From the NCBI RefSeq assembly GCF_011397635.1, contig NC_064753.1, forward strand, positions 26,808,322-26,872,321: a stretch of DNA of 64,000 nt, in the 5' to 3' direction. The notes below the pieces were generated by a model. That model ran no database searches and had not been told where the DNA came from. It saw only the letters and a list, made by a program, of their open reading frames with translations. Position 1 is the stretch's first letter. Every line of letters starts with the position of its first letter. Of the stretch, positions 38,001 through 46,304 are shown piece by piece. The position numbers and the translations under genes are program-made. The stretch is from Epinephelus fuscoguttatus (lineage: Eukaryota; Chordata; Actinopteri; Perciformes; Serranidae).

Positions 38001-39586
38001 GGCCAATGTGGGTACCTGCCAGGCAGTGTTGTGCCGGGATGGGAGACCTGTACCTCTCTCCAAGGTTTACAGCTTGGAGAACTGCACTGAGGAGATGGAG
38101 AGGGTTAAACTCAGTAAAGCCATCATTACCGAGGTAACACACAGCATCTATGTATGTTTGATGCCTGTTTTTACACTTGAGCCATGATGTAGAACTTTTG
38201 ATCTAGTGTTAATGTGCATCTTCATATTCAGAGGTGCATATTTTATGAGGCTATACTCTCATCTACAGTTCTAATGGCACTTCTGTTTTATAGGATAACA
38301 AAGTGAGTGGAGTGACATGCTGCTCTCGCCTGCTGGGTTGCTCTTATCTGTCTCCCTGGGTGCTTCCAAAGCCCTGGGTACACACTGAGCCTCTCTGTTC
38401 CCAGGATGAGTTCTTGATCCTGGGGAATCGAGCGCTGTTTGAACGGGTCTCCTACCAGGAGGCCGTGTGCACTGTACAGGCTGTGCGGGATCCTCGCGCT
38501 GCTGCCAAGAAGCTGTGTTCACTCGCTCAGAGTTATGGCTGCAAGGACAACATCGAGGCTGCAGTGGTATCCCTGCATATTGGTGAGGACAGCTGCACCT
38601 GTGAGCCACCTGTCTCCATCACTGAACCACGGGGTCCCCCTCCCACCCCTGTGCCTGTGCCTGTAACCGTGACCCCAGGTCCTAGTGACCCAGCCACTCT
38701 TTCATCCAGCAGTGGGGTTGTCTCTGAGTTCAACAGTGAGACATCAGCCTCAGAGGTGGGCAGCGAGGCGGGGTCCACCGCTTCAGACGAGCACCCGTCC
38801 TCTGGCCCCGCAGCCCGTCCAGAGAGACGCTGTAGCCTACACCCTGCTACAACACTGTGTGGGATCATGGTGCCAGGCTCAGTTGTGGCAGGAACCCACC
38901 CAGGCCTATTTCAGCGGCAGCCCTCCTCTGCTACGTTCTCAAGTAACCACTCTGACAACGGCTTGGACAGTGATGATGAAGCTCCGCTTGAGGGTGTAAT
39001 CTCCAATGGCAGCAAGTTAGAAGTGGAGGTAGACATTCACTGCTGTGCTTTCCAACTACGGTCAGGGGCCCCTGAGAGCCCCAAAGACTTGGACCTTGAA
39101 AAGCGAGGCTCTGACTATCCCAATGGCAAAATGCGCAGACAGAACAGCGTGGTGGTTTCTGCTACGAACGGCTGCCTACTGGCTGTATGTGGGAGAGAGA
39201 TTACAGACCTCAAAAAGTCTCCTTCCACATCGAGCCTGTTTGGGAAGAAGCTGTCCAATGGCTCGGTTGTAGCCCCTGAGGACAGTCATAATCTCATTGA
39301 GGTGGCCCTGGAGGCTCCTAAGAAGAAATCTGGCTACTTCACTGCCCCAGCACAGCAGGACCCTGAGGACCAGCTCATTGTGCCTCCTAGTCTGGAGCAG
39401 GAAGTCAGGGAGCAGCTAAGAGGCCAGAGCCCTCTAGTCTCAGCCCCCCCCTTGCCATCCATACCCCCTTCCTTAAAAGACCCCGTGTGGGATCATCCAC
39501 ACCCCCCTGCATTTGCCTCCAACCTGGTCCCAGGTCCAGGCCCGACCCCCATCCTTCAGCAGGAAGTCTACGATACTGCCCTCTAG
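4920..39586 (+). CDS. phlpp2: PHLPP2: PH domain and leucine-rich repeat protein phosphatase 2 (17 coding exons, 5' end outside window)
   Basis: Joined exons: 4920-5053, 18328-18518, 20468-20593, 24547-24701, 26603-26749, 27518-27748, 29993-30195, 30345-30405, 31171-31266, 31937-32092, 34304-34504, 34598-34760, 34852-34982, 35226-35339, 37593-37787, 37902-38133, 38294-39586. Every junction is GT-AG and phases agree, giving 1275 residues after a split first Arg codon. Order (fragment numbering): Ras-association-like segment (1-45), PH domain (~58-150), leucine-rich repeats (~151-665), PP2C/PPM phosphatase (~704-945), Ser/Pro-rich tail, C-terminal DTAL PDZ ligand. Family knowledge: PHLPP2 removes the hydrophobic-motif phosphate of AKT (Ser473-type) and PKC, acting at membrane and cytosol. 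PHLPP2 is preferred over PHLPP1 because segments such as [11 protein letters not shown] and [15 protein letters not shown] match my memory of human PHLPP2 and MARVELD3 is adjacent. The N-terminal exon (about 95 residues in human) was not found in 1-4919. Confidence 0.95.
6248..7070. mobile_element. Composite hAT-like element with nested copy
   Basis: Outer ends read CAGGGCTCGACAG on the left and, as reverse complement, CAGGGCTTGACGC on the right, a CAGGG-type hAT terminus. The base five-mer CCAAT directly abuts both ends (6243-6247 and 7071-7075). Inside, 6439 onwards starts TAGGGATGCACCGAATAT, the terminus of another common hAT family, and there is a C20 run at 6955-6974. No transposase. Confidence 0.55.
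7434..7690 (-). mobile_element. LINE 3' end, minus strand
   Basis: Reverse complement reads GTGGAACTCTGTACAAGCCC, then GTGCTAAATAAATAAATC and a repeated AAATC tail, a 3' end seen on many fish non-LTR retrotransposons. It is 5'-truncated; the upstream border is uncertain. Confidence 0.5.
11640..11900 (+). mobile_element. Diverged copy of the GGGCTGCAACTAA MITE family
   Basis: Begins AGGGCTGTAGCTAACAGATC and retains GTTTGACCAACAATAAGATA and AGTTTATAG motifs in the same order as the copy at 58724. Highly mutated. Confidence 0.5.
16367..17762. mobile_element. 1.4-kb element with GGGGCCTCATTA inverted termini
   Basis: Left end GGGGCCTCATTAAAGAAAAA; right end reverse complement GGGGCCTCATTACAGAAACT. 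Subterminal stretches (ATCTTATCTTAAG and its partner near 17710-17730) also pair. The family is common in fish, but I could not define a target duplication or assign a superfamily. It carries a nested MITE at 17181-17483. Confidence 0.55.
17181..17483 (-). mobile_element. Copy of the GGGCTGCAACTAA MITE family, minus strand
   Basis: Reverse complement starts GGGCTGCAACTAATGATTAT and contains AAAATGTCAGAAAATAGT (17384-17401) and CCCAAAGATATTCAGTTTA, in the same order as the plus-strand copy at 58724. No coding capacity. Confidence 0.7.
18328..18518 (+). CDS. phlpp2: PHLPP2 exon: N-terminal half of PH domain
   Basis: Acceptor ccctccag before 18328; donor gtaaga at 18519. It encodes [20 protein letters not shown] and then [11 protein letters not shown], near-identical in pattern to mammalian PHLPP2. 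Fragment residues 46-108, phase 0 at the 3' end. It lies 13.3 kb downstream of the previous exon, the longest intron of this gene in the window. Confidence 0.95.
18519..20467 (+). other. PHLPP2 intron within the PH domain
   Basis: GT-AG intron. It contains the foldback repeat at 19480-20110 and otherwise no recognised feature. Confidence 0.7.
19480..20110. repeat. Foldback repeat
   Basis: Two ~34-base arms are inverted complements: 19579-19612 (ACAGGCTGTTATCCCCCAAA...) and 20014-20046. The outer flanking parts (TCCGACAGCCAATATCTAGT on the left, CTGTCGGAGAAATTGGTTTT on the right) also pair. Probably a non-autonomous DNA transposon; exact ends not fixed. Confidence 0.55.
20468..20593 (+). CDS. 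phlpp2: PHLPP2 exon: C-terminal half of PH domain
   Basis: Acceptor tatattgag before 20468; donor gtaagc at 20594. 42 codons (109-150), starting VEEVKRRQ and including [20 protein letters not shown], the C-terminal helix of the PH fold with its conserved Trp. Phase 0 at both ends. Confidence 0.95.
20594..24546 (+). other. PHLPP2 intron after the PH domain
   Basis: GT-AG intron. Contains a T-run at about 20907-20922, AT-rich palindromic sequence at 21530-21650, and the MITE at 22029-22512. The rest shows nothing I recognise. Confidence 0.7.
22029..22512. mobile_element. TTAA-type MITE (AGGGACAGGTCACC family)
   Basis: Inverted termini: left AGGGACAGGTCACCCTAAAA, right (reverse complement) AGGGAAAGTTTACCCCAAAA. 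Left flank TTAA (22025-22028), right flank ATAA, consistent with a mutated TTAA target duplication as made by piggyBac or Kolobok elements. No transposase. A second, diverged copy lies at 27120-27480. Confidence 0.65.
24547..24701 (+). CDS. phlpp2: PHLPP2 exon: start of leucine-rich repeats
   Basis: Acceptor gcgtgtag before 24547; donor gtaatc at 24702. Encodes [20 protein letters not shown] and then LNLRHNFM, the first LxLxxN repeats. Fragment residues 151-201 plus a split Arg codon. Confidence 0.93.
24702..26602 (+). other. PHLPP2 intron in the LRR region
   Basis: GT-AG intron with no recognised repeat or RNA gene. The short open frames inside it have no coding features. Confidence 0.65.
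26603..26749 (+). CDS. phlpp2: PHLPP2 exon: leucine-rich repeats
   Basis: Acceptor tttctttag before 26603; donor gtgtga at 26750. Encodes [20 protein letters not shown] and [11 protein letters not shown], two clear repeats (203-250). The open frame runs on past the donor into intron, so the donor is chosen by phase with the next exon. Confidence 0.92.
27120..27480. mobile_element. Second, diverged copy of the 22029 MITE
   Basis: Shares in order CTACTCATGGA, AACATTAATG, GAGCTGTAA, TTCCTACAT, GAAAGAGACATTGCTGTT and ACCACAAGCTGAGTGCCAT with 22070-22390, same orientation. The termini are not recognisable. It has acquired a G11 run at 27419-27429. Confidence 0.65.
27518..27748 (+). CDS. phlpp2: PHLPP2 exon: leucine-rich repeats
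   Basis: Acceptor tatcttgtag before 27518; donor gtaaga at 27749. Encodes [32 protein letters not shown] and [10 protein letters not shown], three to four repeats (252-327), ending in a split Arg codon. Confidence 0.94.
27749..29992 (+). other. PHLPP2 intron in the LRR region
   Basis: GT-AG intron. Apart from a degenerate repeat at 28100-28270 I recognise nothing. Confidence 0.65.
28100..28270 (+). repeat. Degenerate teleost dispersed repeat
   Basis: Contains GTGTCTTGCTCAAGGGGACC and GGATCAAACCAGCAACCG, the hallmark order of a very common teleost repeat (consensus roughly CAGTGTCTTGCTCAAGGACA ... GGATCGAACC). Family name not assigned. Confidence 0.6.
29993..30195 (+). CDS. phlpp2: PHLPP2 exon: leucine-rich repeats
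   Basis: Acceptor gttaactgcag before 29993; donor gtgagt at 30196. Encodes [28 protein letters not shown] and [16 protein letters not shown] (329-395). It ends HASSN plus one base of an Arg codon. Confidence 0.94.
30345..30405 (+). CDS. phlpp2: PHLPP2 exon: 61-bp leucine-rich repeat exon
   Basis: Acceptor tgcccacag before 30345; donor gtgagt at 30406. Too short to be found as an open reading frame. It encodes [19 protein letters not shown], matching the mammalian T-x-V-N-x-Y-P-V-P segment, and restores phase between its neighbours. Confidence 0.9.
30406..31170 (+). other. PHLPP2 intron
   Basis: GT-AG intron of 765 bp; a (TG)-rich stretch precedes the acceptor. Nothing else seen. Confidence 0.6.
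31171..31266 (+). CDS. phlpp2: PHLPP2 exon: leucine-rich repeats
   Basis: Acceptor gttgagacag before 31171; donor gttagt at 31267. 96 bp encoding [20 protein letters not shown] and then NLLSELPS (417-447). The acceptor follows a (TG)-rich stretch. Confidence 0.9.
31267..31936 (+). other. PHLPP2 intron
   Basis: GT-AG intron of 670 bp with no recognised feature. Confidence 0.6.
31937..32092 (+). CDS. phlpp2: PHLPP2 exon: leucine-rich repeats
   Basis: Acceptor ctccgacag before 31937; donor gtgagt at 32093. Encodes [20 protein letters not shown] and [18 protein letters not shown] (449-499). Confidence 0.94.
32093..34303 (+). other. PHLPP2 intron with an unassigned GC-richer block
   Basis: GT-AG intron. 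The block at 33420-33790 is richer in GC and CpG than its surroundings (for example AGTAGCATGGCGGAAAATCC). It resembles interior sequence of fish MITEs, but I could not find its termini. Confidence 0.5.
34304..34504 (+). CDS. phlpp2: PHLPP2 exon: leucine-rich repeats
   Basis: Acceptor cttccctcacag before 34304; donor gtgtgt at 34505. Encodes [31 protein letters not shown] and [15 protein letters not shown] (501-566). Confidence 0.94.
34598..34760 (+). CDS. phlpp2: PHLPP2 exon: leucine-rich repeats
   Basis: Acceptor tgtctctag before 34598, only 93 bp after the previous exon; donor gtcaga at 34761 (weaker consensus). Encodes [20 protein letters not shown] and [15 protein letters not shown] (568-621). 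Confidence 0.93.
34852..34982 (+). CDS. phlpp2: PHLPP2 exon: last leucine-rich repeats
   Basis: Acceptor catttgtag before 34852, after a 91-bp intron; donor gtgagt at 34983. Encodes [14 protein letters not shown] and [20 protein letters not shown] (622-664). Confidence 0.93.
35226..35339 (+). CDS. phlpp2: PHLPP2 exon: linker between repeats and phosphatase
   Basis: Acceptor ctttttttag before 35226; donor gtgagt at 35340. Encodes [17 protein letters not shown] and [13 protein letters not shown] (666-702). The G-Q-R-N-K junction with the next exon is conserved in mammals. Confidence 0.92.
36262..37069. mobile_element. ~0.8-kb hairpin MITE with internal subrepeats
   Basis: The two halves are inverted complements. 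Left end GGTAACACTTTACTTGAAGG, right end reverse complement GGTAAAACTTTACTTGAAGA; both continue into ACATAAGGGTGACATGACAC. Inside, the unit GACATTACCAGAAGATGTCT recurs in each arm with TGTCAAGTTG-type units between. The symmetry is broken by an insert at 36622-36773. No coding capacity. Confidence 0.8.
36622..36773 (+). mobile_element. Short 5'-truncated LINE tail nested in the hairpin
   Basis: About 152 bp starting CGAGGACCACAATGGAAATA, ending CAAATAAATC followed by five TACC units. Opposite-arm sequence shows that the original site read GTCATCCTG without this insert. The A-T-rich end with a short tandem tail fits a non-LTR retrotransposon 3' end; the family is not named. Confidence 0.6.
37593..37787 (+). 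CDS. phlpp2: PHLPP2 exon: start of PP2C phosphatase domain
   Basis: Acceptor tttggggcag before 37593; donor gttaga at 37788. Encodes [20 protein letters not shown], then [18 protein letters not shown] (704-767). The FDGD motif (Asp 726 in fragment numbering) matches the first metal-binding motif of PP2C enzymes, which usually reads FDGH. Confidence 0.94.
37902..38133 (+). CDS. phlpp2: PHLPP2 exon: PP2C phosphatase core
   Basis: Acceptor tattggacag before 37902; donor gtaaca at 38134. Encodes [20 protein letters not shown] and [19 protein letters not shown] (769-845). The A-N-V-G-x-C-x-A-V-L segment corresponds to the PP2C core strand motif A-N-x-G-D-S-R-A-V. Phase 0 at the end. Confidence 0.94.
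38294..39586 (+). CDS. phlpp2: PHLPP2 terminal coding exon: end of phosphatase domain, C-tail and PDZ ligand
   Basis: Acceptor ctgttttatag before 38294; stop TAG 39584-39586. Residues 846-1275. Begins [20 protein letters not shown]. Asp 930 in GCKDN aligns with the late metal-binding Asp of PP2C. The usual DGLWD motif reads GNRALFE, as I recall it also deviates in mammalian PHLPPs. The tail contains a Pro-rich stretch, [20 protein letters not shown], a conserved [15 protein letters not shown] block, and ends DTAL, a class I PDZ ligand. A stretch of about 15 residues before the GLFQRQP block ([13 protein letters not shown]) seems absent from the human protein, from memory. Confidence 0.95.
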   Translation, partial: DNKVSGVTCCSRLLGCSYLSPWVLPKPWVHTEPLCSQDEFLILGNRALFERVSYQEAVCTVQAVRDPRAAAKKLCSLAQSYGCKDNIEAAVVSLHIGEDSCTCEPPVSITEPRGPPPTPVPVPVTVTPGPSDPATLSSSSGVVSEFNSETSASEVGSEAGSTASDEHPSSGPAARPERRCSLHPATTLCGIMVPGSVVAGTHPGLFQRQPSSATFSSNHSDNGLDSDDEAPLEGVISNGSKLEVEVDIHCCAFQLRSGAPESPKDLDLEKRGSDYPNGKMRRQNSVVVSATNGCLLAVCGREITDLKKSPSTSSLFGKKLSNGSVVAPEDSHNLIEVALEAPKKKSGYFTAPAQQDPEDQLIVPPSLEQEVREQLRGQSPLVSAPPLPSIPPSLKDPVWDHPHPPAFASNLVPGPGPTPILQQEVYDTAL

Positions 39587-40607
39587 AGATGGGGGACACA
39601 GCACAGCGCCATGTGACTGGAATTCTGTGAATGTGCCATTCCAGGGAAGAAGAGGAGATTTTTCTCATACATGGGGGATATTCTAATTCAAGTTGCCATT
39701 CAGATATTATGTGAGGACAAGACAAACCTGTGGGACCTTGATAGTCACTAAGTGATGCTACGCCATTAATGAGAGGTAAAAAAGGGTTTCTGTGCACGGT
39801 CTGAGTATCAACAAAATGCAGGCAACCAAGATCCCAATTCATAACAAGACGTTGTGAAAAGGACTGCCTATCACAGACCAAAAAAGCCTGACTTGAGATG
39901 GGATATCTCATGTGTTAAAACATGTCAGCAACATTTCCCTTTACTTGGAAAACAAGCAATCTAGAGGGTGTGTACGGGAGATTGTTTTCAGTGAGGTCGA
40001 ATATCCTCTCCAGGGGCTCCGTGGTCTCTCAGGTCCTGGAGAGAAGCCCTGTGACTGAAAGTTGAAAAAGTGCCTACTGCAGACGAGCTCCCCCACATCC
40101 AGGCTGTGTTTGGGGTTGTGAGCTTGTTAGTTAAATTCGGAGGAGGGACAGTGTCTCCAAGAGACCAGCACTGGCACAGCTTCTGCTCTCCTCCTCTTTC
40201 TGTGGCTTACAAAGGAAATCAGACAGTATAAATGCTTGTAAGGCACATAGGACTAGAAGATGTGAAGACAAAATAACTGCATTTACATCACAGGGAATGC
40301 TGTGGTCGGGTTTTATTTTTAGCGTTCCCACACAATATGTATAGAATCTTCTATATAGGATAAATTAATTCTATACAGTATAGTACACACTCAAAAACTA
40401 GCAGCCAGCTGATGTGGTGTGCTTGAGCTGCTGACACCGAGGTTGAAAACTATTGCTATTTAGAGCAATGCATTTTGAATAGCTGTCCAAAATAATATCA
40501 TAGTCATTCAACTGTACAGAGCGGATGTGTTGTAGAGTTAAAAAATCCTTATAACTATAATCTGTGACAGTGCATGATCAAATGATCTCCTTAAAAACTA
40601 CATAGGA

Positions 40608-40613
40608 AATAAA
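40608..40613 (+). terminator. Candidate proximal PHLPP2 poly(A) signal
   Basis: AATAAA about 1.0 kb after the PHLPP2 stop codon. It is a consensus hexamer in AT-rich sequence; use is unproven. Confidence 0.3.
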
Positions 40614-41307
40614 AGTTTAATTTAAATTTAGTCAGTTTATGGTCACTGACCCCAGGATGTTTGGACATCATTCTTCATTTGAACAAACCACTCAAGGCAC
40701 AAAAGCGAATCAGAAATTATACAGTGTACTGTCGAGAGATGAAGGATAGATACAGTATTTGTATGTACTGTATGTTATGATACATGTCCACTGGTACTAA
40801 GATTGTACATTTTAGTATATCCAAACTTTGGAGGCTGCTACCCTTTTAAATATGTAAACATCCATCCATGTCCCTGCAGATCCAGTTATTGACATCTCTT
40901 ACATCTTAGCCAATCTTTTTTTCAGCTTCGCTCTCCAATACACTGCCCACACATCCAGATGACTTGCAGGGTGTGGTATTTTGGCCAATTATAAACAGAA
41001 CCAAAACCCTACTTTCTTGTACAATCTGGTCTGTGCACATGAGATGTCACAAAGTTTAACCCACAGTTCTACAAGTACACAGAGAGATTTGGGATATAGA
41101 AACAAATTAAGCCTTGCTATATTTCTCTTTTTCACTCCCACATATCACATACATACCATTTCCTGAACGGGCAATGCTTCTGTAGAGTTCAGATTCCAGA
41201 GTTCATGGAAAAAATGGTTGTCAGTGCAGCAGGAGCAGTGTAAGGTGCTGCAACATGAACTGGTTCAGTCTCTTAATATAAGTAAGTAATGCTTTTTTTC
41301 TTATTGA

Positions 41308-42509
41308 AGGAGGACTTAATTCCCCAAATGACCATGTCTTTGTCAGTTACTCACCCTGTGTTGTGCTGAATTTGTGAAGAAAATGTTTTTTTCTTGCATG
41401 CCTCTGGTAAACGAAGAATCCAAAAATGGAGACTGCTTTTAACAACAGCAAAACTATATGAAAACATCTGTTTACAAACTGTCACACAATTCATGCAGTA
41501 TATTCCAAGTCTTTGAACAATCGTATGTTCAGTATGTCCCAAACAGACAGCCCTTTCAGATGGGGAACTGAACTGAAAGTTAACCTTATCCATGCTCTCT
41601 TCAAAGCCGGATTCCATTGACAAAAACAGTCATTTTACCTCACTGAACATGGGAGTTGCTTGTCTACCACTCCCTCTTTGACATTTTGAAAGGTTAGTTT
41701 GGACACATCCACAACTCCACCTCCCTCCAAAGGCCTACTTCCCTCTCCACCATTACGTCGTACGACGCTAAGGTTAGATAGTACTGATGACTGGCAACAA
41801 ACAACAAACAGTAGGCTAACCGTTAGCAACTGAATGCTGTGTTGTCATATATAATGTTACAGTCTATGTTACATTAGAGTGTTACATTACAGTCAGAGGC
41901 CTCCACGTGGGCAAGACAGACAGGATGCGTCGGGAAGACAGACAGGATGCTCAGCCAATTGGTCGGAGTTTTCTTAGAACCATATGAGAATGACGCAATT
42001 ATGAGTTTTTATCTCTGGTGGAATTCACTTACATTTTAGTGTGCCATCAGCTTATTAATAGCATTCTAAACAAAGAAAAGTGTAAAATTTCCAGAAAGGT
42101 AAGTATTACTTTAAAGGCAAAAAGTCCAAAAAAATAATCTTAACAAAAGAAATTGCTGTTTTTGTTGGTGGAGTCTGGCTTTAAAGATAGCATATATAAG
42201 TTTCACTTCCAGTTAAGATCCCCATCAGAAAGGGCTGCCTGTTTGGGGGGCACTGAGCATATGACTGGATAAATGACACTTGGATTATACTGCATGAGTC
42301 ATGTGAGTTTATAAACAGATGTTCTGATATAGTTTGGCTGTTGTTAAAGGTGGACCCCTGTGATGTCATTTCATCATCAATTTTCTCCATTTTTGGATTC
42401 TTCGCTCACCAGAGCAATGCGAGAAAAACAAAGTTTTCTTCACAAATTCAGCATGACATGGGGTGAGTAATTGATATACACATGGTCACTTGGGGGGTGA
42501 CGTATTCCT
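41308..42509. mobile_element. TTAA-type MITE with ~120-bp inverted repeats
   Basis: Left arm AGGAGGACTTAATTCCCCAA... pairs with the reverse complement of the right arm, AGGAATACGTCACCCCCCAA..., through ATGACCATG, TTACTCACCC, GAATTTGTGAAGAAAA and AAGAATCCAAAAA. Right flank TTAA (42510-42513), left flank TTGA, a likely mutated TTAA duplication. No transposase. Lies in the PHLPP2 3' flank. Confidence 0.75.
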
Positions 42510-43392
42510 TTAAGTCATACAGTGCTTCAGCAGTTGATATCATCAACTTTCAATCATTTCTTAAATTATCTTTAGGTTCCAGTCATATTTATCTCAGCTG
42601 AAAGTGATTTGGTAAAAACTACATTATTATTTGAATTATCAGGTAAATGTTATGGAGCCCTGGAAACCTCAGTTTGCCCCTTCCTGAACCTCCCCACCTT
42701 GTGCCAAAAGAGAAAGCAGCTCTGCCGGGGCTGCTGTGGTTGTAAGAAGGCCAAAGCCGGGTAATTGCTCATGTCAGTGATTACTACATTAGTTGTATAT
42801 ATTTGGTTGCCACTCCAATTTGGTAGTGGTGCGGTTCTGGCATTCCACAGCTGTTGCATAGCTGGACCTTTCAGTGTTCCCTTTTAGCCTTAAAGTAAAC
42901 ACTACTCAGTATTTTTTTAAAGGAGAGGCCCTTTGTTTCATCCCACTCATGCTCTGCTTGTGACTGAGGTCTTGTGCTTCGGGGGTTGTTGTTTATTGAA
43001 GCAGCCCCTCTGTCCTTTCTTTGCTGTCCTTCAGTGATGAAGCCTTAATTGATGTGTGAGCCTGAATCTTTTCTTTGCAAGTTTTTGTCTCACACGGTTA
43101 AAAGCACTTTGTACATATAATAGAAAATAGTGATATTCAGAATTATGTATATTTGAGTTTAATATATGAGATATTGTTCAACATAGCGTGCTGGGATTAT
43201 TGTGGCTTCCCTCAGTCCAACATATCACCTCTTGTCTACGAATACATAGCCAACAAAAATGATGATGAAGTGACATAATGGCAATTCATTCACAACATAC
43301 ATTCACTTTTTGGTGTGTTTTTAATATGACAAACATTTCTTGTTTTACTGTTTGCTTTCAAATACGTCTTAATTTTACAGAATAATATTTAA

Positions 43393-44236
43393 AGGTCCAG
43401 TGTGTGGGACTCGGGGGGATATACTGGCAGAAATGGAATATAATATAATATGTTTTCTTTAGTTTATAATCACCTGAAAATTTAGAATTGTGTTTTCTTT
43501 ACCTTGGAATGAGCCATTGATATCTACATAGAGAGCAGGTTTTCATCCACATACATGGCCATGTTGCACCACCATGTTTCTACAGTAGCCCAGAACAGAC
43601 AGACCAAACATTATTTTAGATAGAGCCAACCGCATTTTCACATATTCATGTCAGCTACATAGTAAAAATAATGGACATAGGTAGAGACATCACACATTAG
43701 TTTGTCGACTGCCATTTTTAAGCCTCAGGTTCGGCATTTCGGCTGTAGCCATCTTTGTTTTTTGGAGCCAGATGTGACCATATTTGGACAAGAGGTTTGA
43801 GCTGTGGAAGAGTGATAGATGGATCTTACTGGGAAGCTGAGGACACTATCTGCAGACAGCCTGTCATTCAAGTGGCCCCAACCTTAGAAATGGGTGTTAA
43901 AATGTAAACGGGTGAGTTGTATAAAAAAAAAAAAAAGTGGCTGTTTGTTGAACTGCACTTTTGGCACTTTTTTAGCAGCCTCTCTGCAATGAGTACGTCA
44001 GAAAAACACTGACTTTTTAGTGTGAAACTGCTTTATAAATTGTTTGTACGGCTTTAAATCACCAGGTGCATTTATTTTGGAGAGGAAGAGCCCTCTGTGG
44101 ATAATTCAGCCCTAGTAAAAAAAAAAAAAAAACCTGAACAATGAACACTGAAGGAATTCTAACCAAGAGAAATTACAGCTGGTTGTAATCTGCAGCCTTC
44201 ACCACTGAATCCCCCTAAGTCTTACACACTGTTCCT
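43393..44236. mobile_element. TTAA-type MITE (AGGTCCAGTGTGT family)
   Basis: Left terminus AGGTCCAGTGTGTGGGACTC, right reverse complement AGGAACAGTGTGTAAGACTT, both directly flanked by TTAA (43389-43392 and 44237-44240). This is a common percomorph element; the interior ATCACCTGAAAATTTAGAAT and GCCATGTTGCACCACCATGT-like motifs fit. piggyBac or Kolobok superfamily by target site. Confidence 0.8.
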
Positions 44237-46304
44237 TTAAAATTCAACATCAGCACCACAAACAGCATAATATATGTTAACCACTACTCCTTAGCTACTC
44301 TAACACTATCTGCCAACATCACTCTTACTTGATATAAATATGAATTATTGGGCCCCCTGCTGGCAGAAGATGAGGAATTACAGTTATTGTTGTTTGTTAT
44401 TCATGGCCAGTGTTGATATTTGGTTAAAACATTGTGCTAAGTGATTACTAAATATACAGGCAGACCTGAAAATGGATTTTAAAATCCCTCTACAATAATT
44501 ACGTGTTTTGAAAACAATAGACTAAGATGATAATTACTATAATCCACAGCAACGAGACAATATTATCCTTATTATGCTTATTTAGAATTCAGAGACTGAT
44601 TCACACTAAAGTTTTGGATTTTACTTTTTCTAAAATGAACAATAGTGAACAATATTTTATAATGATGAGGCTAAGAGTTTGTTTCCAGTCACTTTATTGA
44701 TCCGACTGTGCAGTATCTGAGATGCCAAACGCCTGGGACTCACGCCTGTTGTATGGACTGAACATGGATGGGCGCTACAGGTGTAACCTGCCACAGGAGG
44801 AGCTAGAAAAGCTATAAGACAGATTATGATTGTGATTAATATTACACATATGAAACGAGCTGGAGGACTGAACTGTTGAGCACGTTCGGAGAGGATGGAG
44901 GTTTAAAACAAAATGGTGGGAATTCGCTCATACAAATATGCAAAGTGTCAACTGTATATATATTAAATCATGTGTATCAGATCATCCATCACCTAAATCT
45001 ACAAGAATCCTATTTCTCAATGTGTCTGAAAATGAATTATGACTGATGTGTGTATGTGTGATGTGTGTAAATTGGGATTGTGTGTGTAAGTTGCATTTCT
45101 CTGATTATTTTTTTGAGTGCGTCCCTTCCTTTGGCTCATTCACAGCGTAGTTTTGTTTGGACTGCATTGCACTGCTACATTTAGTGCTCTTCAAAACCAC
45201 CTCGGTCAGTTTTTTCATACAGTCGTACAGTCTGTCTCCTGATTAACCCGTATACTCACTGTCCTGTCCGATATACATTTTCAACATGAAGTATAACAAT
45301 GATCCATCAGTAGACTAATCAGTGTGCGTGTACATATGCCAACTGTATGCATAGCTACAGGACGAGGGAGCACAGGGTACAGTGCATTGGTGTACGATAT
45401 TCCCTTTAATTCTTTAGTGGAGGGGGCCAGTCGTGAAACGCTCATAATCCCCTTCGTGCACCATAATAGAGGGTGTGTGTATTTGAGTAGGCTACAGTGT
45501 CTGTTTTCTTTAACTGCTGATTCATTTCTTAACTGTAAGGGATCATTTCCTCTCTGCACAACTTAACAAGCTCCCTGTACAACTACGTTGCAAAATGTCT
45601 GTGTTTGCGTGTAAAATGAAGTTAAGTGCACACGTTCAATAAGTGTATGCATGCCCGTGTGAACAATGGACTGACTGTAATTCTGCGTGGGTATGGTGAA
45701 TGAAACTGATCCAAGATGCTCCAGTTGTTTAACATGTGACCAAAGTAGCCATTGTTTAATCTCACGGTTCCTTTCTGTACATTATTTTCTAGAAATGCTT
45801 GAATATTTTTTTTCTCGATGCCAAGAAGCCGATGTTTATTTTTGTACTTCATTGTTTCATGCAAATTTATATTTCCCTCTCCGCTACAGAATTTAAAGTG
45901 ATTGGGATTCTACAGAAAAACTGTCACTCACCACGGTACTTTATTTGAAGGTACTAATTAAAGCTGTATTTAATGTTGAAAGCATGCCCTAAATATAAAT
46001 CATCAGAAAAGCATAGAGAACATACAAAATGTGATTTATTTGTACAAAGTGGAGCATATCTAATATTTTGAGGTTTTTATTCTAGCATGCAGATTAATGC
46101 TAAAATTGAGTTTTATGTTGAATAATTAAAAGATGTATTATTTAGGAACAGGACTAACAATGAGCACTTTTGCTGTGTATCAGACAGAATTGTACTCCCC
46201 TTGAACTTTGAGAGTGGAAGACGGTCGTTATTTTTATTTGAAATGCTGCTATCATTAGTTTTGAGCAGACGAGCTGTTTTTAAATTAACTTTAAGCCAAG
46301 TAGC

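Noticed and set aside
38271..38868. Minus-strand frames of 111-112 codons opposite the last PHLPP2 exon
   Set aside because: Antisense shadows of a GC-richer coding exon with no features of their own.
39405..39911. 168-codon minus-strand frame across the PHLPP2 stop
   Set aside because: Antisense shadow extending into 3' flank; no recognisable protein family.
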